Assembly: GCA_964393845.1 (NCBI GenBank)
Contig: CAYMUX010000116.1
Location: forward strand, 1 to 10,177
From: UBA6902 sp964393845
GTDB lineage: Bacteria; Nitrospirota; Thermodesulfovibrionia; UBA6902
Direction: 5' to 3'
DNA length: 10,177 nucleotides
A program made the translations under genes and the position numbers. Shown here piece by piece: positions 5,988-10,177 of the stretch; within the stretch, counting starts at the first letter, position 1, and the number at the start of each line of letters is the position of its first letter. The notes under the pieces were generated by a model that saw nothing but the letters and a program-made list of their open reading frames with translations, was not told the DNA's origin and did no database searches.

Positions 5988-6224
5988 CGGATGGCCCTGA
6001 ATTCAGTCAAAAGGAACTGCGTCTCAGGGCCGGAACAGGGTTACCGTTATCGCTGTACAGCGGGGCGAAGAAATCCGAGATGATAAATCCATATGATAAG
6101 TCCGTCACAATTTGTTCCGTTCGAAACCGGGGTTCCGCTGATTGCCAGTTGGGACAGGGTGACCTCGACAATACCTGATATACTGACAAAAATAAAGAAT
6201 GCGGTTGAAGAGGATAACAAATAA
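5987..6224 (+). pseudogene. Frameshifted remnant of an RCK_C (TrkA_C) regulatory domain
   Basis: Three successive frames read together give a recognisable RCK_C domain. Frame of 5987: FSQKELRLRAGTG, ending at 6040. Frame of 6040: VTVIAVQRGEEI, to 6075. Then, after a short piece in the first frame (EMINP, 6077-6091), frame of 6093: SPSQFVPFETGVPLIASWDR and on to a stop at 6222-6224. The family pattern is roughly K-x-L-x-E-L-x-L-R-x-x-T-G-V-T-V-I-A-I-x-R-G-G-E, then N-P-S-x-x-F-x-x-x-x-G-D-x-L-I-x-x-G, as found at the C-terminus of TrkA, K+/H+ antiporters and other K+ systems. The conserved G-D is degraded to G-V-P. With at least two frameshifts and no ribosome site, this is a dead fragment. 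It is either the tail of a lost K+-transport gene or of a former channel fusion. The last frame alone is an ORF of 43 codons (6093-6224). Confidence 0.55.
5993..6031 (+). other. 8-bp perfect stem-loop just after MscS-A
   Basis: GGCCCTGA (5993-6000) pairs exactly with TCAGGGCC (6024-6031) around a 23-base loop, six bases after the channel's stop codon. No U-tract follows, so it is not a standard intrinsic terminator. It may stabilise the 3' end of the transcript or be chance within the degenerate RCK_C coding sequence that covers the same bases. Confidence 0.35.
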
Positions 6225-6235
6225 TTTCACTGCGG

Positions 6236-6264
6236 TTGAATTAAGCATTCTCATATGTTATATA
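6236..6264 (+). promoter_or_regulatory. Candidate promoter of the orphan ORF
   Basis: TTGAAT (6236-6241), a 17-base spacer and TATATA (6259-6264). The expected transcription start (about 6270-6272) coincides with the ATG at 6270, which would make the downstream message leaderless or nearly so; no ribosome site is visible for either possible start. Confidence 0.35.
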
Positions 6265-6269
6265 TAAGC

Positions 6270-6692
6270 ATGTCTTTACGGCACGAAAAAATATTCCGGT
6301 CCCTGTTCATTTTCTATTTCCTGTTTTATGCGGTATCGCCACTCAGTTATCATTTCTCTCATTTAGAGGATACGCCTGTAATTTCAAAGAAAGCGGGTTA
6401 CGGTGCAAATGGGCTGCGCCTTTTTCTGGGCGAACTGCTGTGGTCAAAACTCTTTCACCAGGGAAAATCCACAGAGTCATCTGACAATAACCGCATACTT
6501 ATCAAAAAAGCCCGCGCTATTCCAAGTTCAAATAACGACATCACAAAACTCAAGGGTGGATATGCCATCCTTTCCGGAAATCTGCGCGTATTCTCATCAA
6601 TACCCTTAAGCGCAGAAACGGTAAACTATCCCCATTTATATCACGTTGTGTTCTATCGTGAATTTTCCGGTCTCTCGCCTCCTTTCGTCTAA
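6270..6692 (+). CDS. Hypothetical secreted or membrane-anchored protein
   Basis: An open frame of 140 codons from ATG 6270 (145 from ATG 6255). The product starts MSLRHEKIFRSLFIFYFLFY and continues AVSPLSYHF, a basic head plus one aromatic-rich hydrophobic segment (about residues 10-27), so export with or without an anchor is likely. The remainder is polar, with an ILIKKARAIPSSN stretch and a short Pro-rich end (SGLSPPFV). I do not recognise a named family; similar short proteins with an N-terminal anchor and a GLSPP-type tail seem familiar from environmental genomes, but I cannot name one. The 6270 start is preferred because a promoter -10 (6259-6264) overlaps the region of the 6255 start. 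Neither has a ribosome site. Codon pattern is less GC-biased than its neighbours. Coding is likely but not certain. Confidence 0.5.
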   Translation: MSLRHEKIFRSLFIFYFLFYAVSPLSYHFSHLEDTPVISKKAGYGANGLRLFLGELLWSKLFHQGKSTESSDNNRILIKKARAIPSSNNDITKLKGGYAILSGNLRVFSSIPLSAETVNYPHLYHVVFYREFSGLSPPFV

Positions 6693-6722
6693 TCACCCAC
6701 ATCTTTACTTCATTTACTTCAG

Positions 6723-6786
6723 CGGCTTGCTGAATTAATGCTTGCGTATTTTTACGCGCGAGGCCCTTCTTGTTGAAAGCAAGCCG
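6723..6786 (+). other. Inverted repeat and inner hairpin in the pal leader
   Basis: CGGCTTGCT (6723-6731) is exactly complementary to AGCAAGCCG (6778-6786), enclosing GCGTA-TTTT-TACGC (6744-6757). As RNA this makes a long closed structure ending 18 bases before the pal ribosome site. No T-tract follows, so it is not a terminator for the preceding gene; a leader structure or protein-binding site for pal is possible. Confidence 0.4.
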
Positions 6787-6816
6787 TCTAAAATAATTTT
6801 GACAGGAGGATAAGTC

Positions 6817-7389
6817 ATGAAAAGGATAACTATTTTTTTTCTTATTTTATTATTTGCGGGATGTACAAAACAATATATAACGCAGCCTGTGCAGCAGCCT
6901 GTAAAGACTGATGAAACGAAAGTCACAAAGACAGAGGAAATCAGCAAGGACAAGGCTAGGGAAACCGATGTTGTCAGTGAGAAGATTTTACGCGAAGAAA
7001 AACTTAAGACTATTGCTTTGCCGACGGATAAAGAGTCTGTTAAAGAAGAATCCCGTTTTGAGTTTAAAGATGTTCTGTTTGATTACGACAGGTACAACAT
7101 AATACAGGATGCCAGGGCAGCGCTTGACTCAACTGCCGAATGGCTTACAAAGAATAAAAATATCAATGTCGTAATCGAAGGGCACTGTGATGAAAGGGGA
7201 ACGAATGAATACAACCTTGCGCTCGGTGAAAGAAGGGCAAAGTCAGTGAGGGATTATCTTTCTTCGCTAGGCATCTCTTCTGGAAGAATGAGTTTTGTAA
7301 CTTACGGAGAAGAAAAACCGCTCTGCACTGAACAGAATGAATCCTGCTGGCAGAAGAACAGAAGGGCGCATTTTGTTACGGCCAAGTAA
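6817..7389 (+). CDS. pal: Peptidoglycan-associated lipoprotein Pal
   Basis: A 190-residue outer-membrane lipoprotein. The signal ends in a clear lipobox (LLFAGC, lipidated Cys at 16), followed by a charged, low-complexity linker (17-75) long enough to span the periplasm. The OmpA-like domain (about 80-190) is canonical: FEFKDVLFDYDRYNI, then GHCDERGTNEYNLALGERRA (122-141), with the Asp125 and Arg139/140 positions that hold the diaminopimelate of murein in this family, and SFVTYGEEKPLC...NRRAHFV. In Tol-Pal, the protein tethers the outer membrane to the wall and aids constriction. Cys170 and Cys177 flank a loop, a likely disulphide. No tol genes are visible; instead it heads a row with a small membrane protein and the M23-B/MscS-B pair, gaps of 27-31 bases. 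Strong AGGAGG site at 6804-6809, spacer 7. Confidence 0.93.
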   Translation: MKRITIFFLILLFAGCTKQYITQPVQQPVKTDETKVTKTEEISKDKARETDVVSEKILREEKLKTIALPTDKESVKEESRFEFKDVLFDYDRYNIIQDARAALDSTAEWLTKNKNINVVIEGHCDERGTNEYNLALGERRAKSVRDYLSSLGISSGRMSFVTYGEEKPLCTEQNESCWQKNRRAHFVTAK

Positions 7390-7416
7390 ATTTCAAAAAT
7401 ATATTTGAGAAAACAT

Positions 7417-7554
7417 ATGAATACCGTCAGGAAGATAGCCAGGATAATCAGCATGCTGGTTTTGGGAGTATTCATGCTGTGTTTTGCAATGTTCACATTG
7501 ATAAAACTTTTCGTTGAATTGGCGCTGATCAGAAGAAAGCTTAAAAAACTGTAA
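7417..7554 (+). CDS. Small single-pass membrane protein (45 aa)
   Basis: ATG 7417 to TAA 7552-7554 encodes a basic head (MNTVRKIARII), one strong membrane helix (about residues 11-31, SMLVLGVFMLCFAMFTLIK) and a basic tail (RRKLKKL). The inside-positive charges on both ends and the absence of a cleavage site suggest a small integral protein or a hairpin at the inner membrane. It sits 27 bases after pal and 27 bases before the M23-B start, same strand, so it is most simply part of that operon. Its ribosome site (TTGAGA, seven bases upstream) is weak, and it has no counterpart before copy A. I recognise no family. The composition is far more protein-like than chance, but expression is unproven. 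Confidence 0.55.
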   Translation: MNTVRKIARIISMLVLGVFMLCFAMFTLIKLFVELALIRRKLKKL

Positions 7555-7581
7555 GAAGAATTATTGCTTGAAGGAGGTATG

Positions 7582-8826
7582 ATGAAGAACTTTTTCACAA
7601 TAATTGTTTTACTGGCTGCAGCCATATTTATGTGGACCCGCTTCCCGGATAGGAAAGATGTCAGGAAAGAAGTAGTCGCCGAACCGCATAAAACGGAAAC
7701 TTCACGGAAGATAAGCGGGACCATAAAAAAGGGAGAAACCTTTTTCGAAGTCTTCAAGCAACGCGGACTTGATATCGCGGAACTCTTTGAAATCCGGGAG
7801 GCTGCCGCTGACGTGCACCGTCTGAGAAAGGTGCAGCCCGGGCAGCAATATAAAATCTCCGTCACTGAGGATAACCGGGTCGATTCCCTGTCCTACTGGA
7901 TTGATGATGACGGCATACTTGAGGTGACCCGTAAAGATCAGGGGTTTGCCGCCGAGAAGGTGCCCATTGAATACGAAAAAAGAATGGAGTATATCGGCGG
8001 CGCCATTAAAGACAATCTCATTTCGTCAATGGGCGAAGGCAGGGAAAGGCTTATGCTGGCTCTTCAGCTTTCGGACATCTTTGCATGGGATATAGACTTC
8101 GCTTCCGATTTGAGAGAAGGCGATGCCTTTAAAATTGTCGTCGAGGGACTTTATATTGATGGAGAGTTCAAAAAGTTCGGGAATATACTTTCAGCCGAAT
8201 TAGACAGTAACGGCAAGATGTACAAAGCTTACGGATTCGTGATTAACGGAAAGGCAGACTATTATGACGCTGAAGGCAAGTCACTGAAAAAGGCCTTCCT
8301 GAAAGCGCCTTTAAACTTCAGGCGGATAAGCTCTTATTATTCGGGAAGGAGATTCCACCCGATACTGAAGGTCTACAGGCCGCATCACGGTCTTGATTAT
8401 TCAGCGCCCGTATGGACGCCTGTCTCCGCCCTCGGAGACGGGAAGATTGTTTATGCCGGTTATAAGGGAGGCTACGGCAAGCTTGTAATAATAAGGCATC
8501 GCAACGGGTATGAAACATATTACGGTCATTTGTCAAAGATTGCCAAAAATATAAGGACAGGGGAAAATGTTGATCAGGGTCAGGTCATCGGCAATGTCGG
8601 GAATTCAGGGCTTTCAACTGGTCCGCACCTGCATTTCGAGGTACGGATAAACGATAAGCCCATCAACCCGTTAAGGGTAAAATTACCGGGCGGAGAACCC
8701 ATGCCAAAAAAACTGATGGCCGATTTCAGGAAATTCAGAAACCGGATGGACATACAGCTTGCATCAATCACCCCTCCGGTTTTTGCATTGGCGGGAAAAA
8801 TGAGGGATAATGTACACAAGAATTAA
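7582..8826 (+). CDS. MepM-like M23 peptidoglycan endopeptidase (copy B)
   Basis: Paralogue of the 3660 gene with the same four-part layout in 414 residues: N-terminal membrane anchor (MKNFFTIIVLLAAAIFMW), LysM/OapA-like part (GTIKKGETFFEVFKQRGLDI, about 46-94), MepM middle domain (about 130-245) and M23 domain (about 247-368). Zinc and catalytic residues are all present: H268 and D272 (HHGLD), H316 (YGHLS), H349 and H351 (PHLH). One oddity is W278 in SAPVWTPV, where copy A and most relatives have Gly (PMGTPV). I start at ATG 7582, four bases after GGAGG (7573-7577); an upstream in-frame TTG (7564) would put that ribosome site inside the gene and is rejected. By eye about two-thirds of residues match copy A, best in the middle and catalytic domains. 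MscS-B follows after 31 bases. Confidence 0.92.
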   Translation: MKNFFTIIVLLAAAIFMWTRFPDRKDVRKEVVAEPHKTETSRKISGTIKKGETFFEVFKQRGLDIAELFEIREAAADVHRLRKVQPGQQYKISVTEDNRVDSLSYWIDDDGILEVTRKDQGFAAEKVPIEYEKRMEYIGGAIKDNLISSMGEGRERLMLALQLSDIFAWDIDFASDLREGDAFKIVVEGLYIDGEFKKFGNILSAELDSNGKMYKAYGFVINGKADYYDAEGKSLKKAFLKAPLNFRRISSYYSGRRFHPILKVYRPHHGLDYSAPVWTPVSALGDGKIVYAGYKGGYGKLVIIRHRNGYETYYGHLSKIAKNIRTGENVDQGQVIGNVGNSGLSTGPHLHFEVRINDKPINPLRVKLPGGEPMPKKLMADFRKFRNRMDIQLASITPPVFALAGKMRDNVHKN

Positions 8827-8857
8827 TAATCTTATCTGGCCTTACAGGAGATAGCCA

Positions 8858-9904
8858 ATGGACGTACATTTGATAAATAAACTGCTCGCCCCTTTATTAA
8901 TTGCGGCTGTGTCAGCAGCCGCTCTGTTTGTGATAAGAGGCGTAGCATTCAGACTCCTCCACAAATGGTCGGCTGGAACCGACACAAAAATCGACGATAT
9001 AACTATAAAGGCCCTGAGTGTCCCCTCAATTTACTGGTGCATAGCTATCGGACTATACATAAGTATAGCGGTTTCTGACCTTCCTGAAAAATATGTCCTG
9101 TATATAAGTAAGGTCATTCACATCATTGTTATATTTTCGATCACTATTGCCGCCGCTAATCTTGCAGGCAAAATATTTACCAATTACATTCAGAAAACGA
9201 ACCTCCCCATTCCGACGACAGGACTTGCATACGGGATTTTGAAAGGAACAATTATTGTCCTGGGATTTTTGATTATCCTTTCCGTCCTCGGCATCTCAAT
9301 AACGCCGCTGATTACCGCATTGGGCGTCGGCGGGCTTGCAGTTGCACTTGCGCTTCAGGACACGCTTGCAAATCTGTTTGCTGGTATTCACATCCTCATG
9401 GAAAAAGCCATCCGGGTCGGAGACTTCATAAAGCTTGAGTCAGGACAGGAAGGCTATGTAGAAGACATTACATGGAGGACTACGAGGGTAAGAATGCTGC
9501 CTAATAATATGGTTGTGATCCCCAACAGCAAACTTTCACAAAGCATTGTCACCAATTACTATCTGCCGGAAAAAAGGATGGCCCTTTTAATACCGATTGG
9601 TGTAAGTTATTCGTCAGATCCTGAAAAAGTTGAAAAGATACTTGTTGAAGAAGCGAAAAAGGCTGTCGGGAATGTCCCTGGATTGTTGGGCGACCCTGAG
9701 CCGTTTGTGAGATTCATACCAGGCTTCGGCGACAGCTCGCTTGATTTTACTCTTATCTGTCAGGTAAAGGAATTTGTTGACCAGTATCTTGTGCAGCATG
9801 AATTGAGAAAAAGGATTTTTAAGAGGTTCAAACAGGAAGGTATTGAGATACCGTTCCCGCATAGGACAGTTTACATGAGGGAGAATAAGGAACTGGAGAA
9901 ATAA
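8858..9904 (+). CDS. MscS-family mechanosensitive channel (copy B)
   Basis: A 348-residue inner-membrane channel, paralogue of the 4950 gene. Hydrophobic helices lie at about 8-31, 56-72, 82-106 and 124-145; the pore helix is TPLITALGVGGLAVALALQ followed by DTLANLFAGIHILMEKA (149-184). Then come the beta domain (VGDFIKLESGQEGYV, MLPNNMVVIPN) and a C-terminal domain ending EGIEIPFPHRT. Residues 115-184 differ from copy A at a single position (Ile for Leu), whereas the first 110 residues and the last 100 are clearly more divergent. ATG 8858 has AGGAG (8846-8850) at seven bases. The gene ends in three tandem stop codons (TAATAATAA, 9902-9910). A membrane-anchored gene begins 25 bases later, so the unit probably continues. 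Tension-gated solute release is inferred from the family. Confidence 0.93.
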   Translation: MDVHLINKLLAPLLIAAVSAAALFVIRGVAFRLLHKWSAGTDTKIDDITIKALSVPSIYWCIAIGLYISIAVSDLPEKYVLYISKVIHIIVIFSITIAAANLAGKIFTNYIQKTNLPIPTTGLAYGILKGTIIVLGFLIILSVLGISITPLITALGVGGLAVALALQDTLANLFAGIHILMEKAIRVGDFIKLESGQEGYVEDITWRTTRVRMLPNNMVVIPNSKLSQSIVTNYYLPEKRMALLIPIGVSYSSDPEKVEKILVEEAKKAVGNVPGLLGDPEPFVRFIPGFGDSSLDFTLICQVKEFVDQYLVQHELRKRIFKRFKQEGIEIPFPHRTVYMRENKELEK

Positions 9905-9929
9905 TAATAAAAAACGTGAGAAAAATCAT

Positions 9930-10177
9930 ATGAAGATTACAATCCGTCTTATCGTATCCCTTATTTTTGTGGTAGCTCTGGTAGCTGTTATTTTTTCGTT
10001 CTATCAGGTTAGCAGTGAGAAGAACCGTCTTACAGGTGAATTGGAGCGCCGCGCCATTGTTTTAGCTGAGAGCCTACAGGAGTCGGTAAGCCCTCTTGTC
10101 GAGTCTAACTCTCTTGATAAATTGAACCGCCTCGTAGAACGATTTGGGAATCGTGAAAGATTGGAAGGGGTTGCAAT
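9930..10177 (+). CDS. N-terminus of a membrane-anchored sensor-like protein, possibly trehalose-6-phosphate synthase (partial)
   Basis: ATG 9930 opens a frame that runs off the window after 82 codons. The product starts MKITIRLIVSLIFVVALVAV, one membrane helix (about 5-26), then an extracytoplasmic stretch rich in charged helix (RLTGELERRAIVLAESLQE, SNSLDKLNRLVERFGNRER). This is the beginning of a sensor-type periplasmic module that is usually followed by a second membrane helix and HAMP domain. From memory, the same kind of start is found on trehalose-6-phosphate synthases of Desulfobacterota/Nitrospirota, which would fit an osmotic-stress operon behind MscS-B, 25 bases upstream. A histidine kinase or cyclase is the alternative. 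The ribosome site is weak (GTGAG, 9916-9920). That it codes is certain enough; the enzyme call is tentative. Confidence 0.7.
   Translation, partial: MKITIRLIVSLIFVVALVAVIFSFYQVSSEKNRLTGELERRAIVLAESLQESVSPLVESNSLDKLNRLVERFGNRERLEGVA

Noticed and set aside
7564..7581. TTG start extending M23-B by six codons
   Set aside because: It would place the AAGGAGG ribosome site inside the coding sequence; ATG 7582 fits that site.
7302..7865. 187-codon minus-strand open frame
   Set aside because: It overlaps the end of pal, the small membrane protein and the start of M23-B, all better supported; its composition is that of an antisense shadow.
1..10177. CRISPR arrays, tRNA or rRNA genes, intact transposases
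   Set aside because: No evenly spaced direct repeats, no tRNA-like or rRNA-like conserved sequence and no transposase motifs were seen on either strand.

Overview
The window reads as a chromosomal segment from a Gram-negative (diderm) bacterium. It encodes a Pal-type lipoprotein with a diaminopimelate-binding OmpA domain and peptidoglycan endopeptidases of the MepM (YebA) type. Codon use, the frequency of TTG/GTG starts with strong GGAGG ribosome sites, and the recalled style of the genes (HDOD protein, Pal with a C-terminal cysteine pair, a trehalose-6-phosphate-synthase-like membrane sensor start) suggest a Nitrospirota/Desulfobacterota-like environmental bacterium. That placement is an inference, because no rRNA or other phylogenetic marker is present.

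Layout. (1) 1-146, minus strand: the first 48 codons of a membrane-anchored, probably sensory protein, with a good sigma70-like promoter at 270-298. (2) About 150-1187: a kilobase without an intact large gene. It holds a small exported-peptide-like ORF cut short by a REP-like repeat, two GC-rich hairpins, three copies of a 9-mer (two forming terminal inverted repeats), and the C-terminal remnant of a GIY-YIG endonuclease followed by a REP-like palindrome. (3) 1188-2045: an HDOD signalling protein, closed by a clear Rho-independent terminator. (4) 2243-3436: a 12-TM major facilitator transporter, preceded by a possible coupled 26-residue ORF. (5) 3660-5987: an M23 peptidase and an MscS-type channel (copy A). 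(6) 5987-6692: a frameshifted ghost of an RCK_C/TrkA_C domain and an orphan secreted or anchored protein. (7) 6817-9904: pal, a 45-residue membrane protein, and a second M23 peptidase plus MscS channel (copy B). (8) 9930-end: the start of a membrane-anchored protein, possibly the sensor-like N-terminus of a trehalose-6-phosphate synthase.

The most striking feature is that the peptidase-channel pair occurs twice in the same order and orientation within 6.3 kb. The peptidase copies are roughly two-thirds identical by eye. The channel copies are about four-fifths identical, with an almost invariant 70-residue pore block. Many synonymous differences point to an old duplication kept under purifying selection. 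Copy B sits in what looks like one operon with pal and, downstream, the possible trehalose gene. Together this suggests a locus for turgor and envelope management: opening the wall, venting solutes, tethering the outer membrane to the wall and perhaps making an osmoprotectant. The individual families are known. The duplicated, coupled arrangement is the part worth testing.
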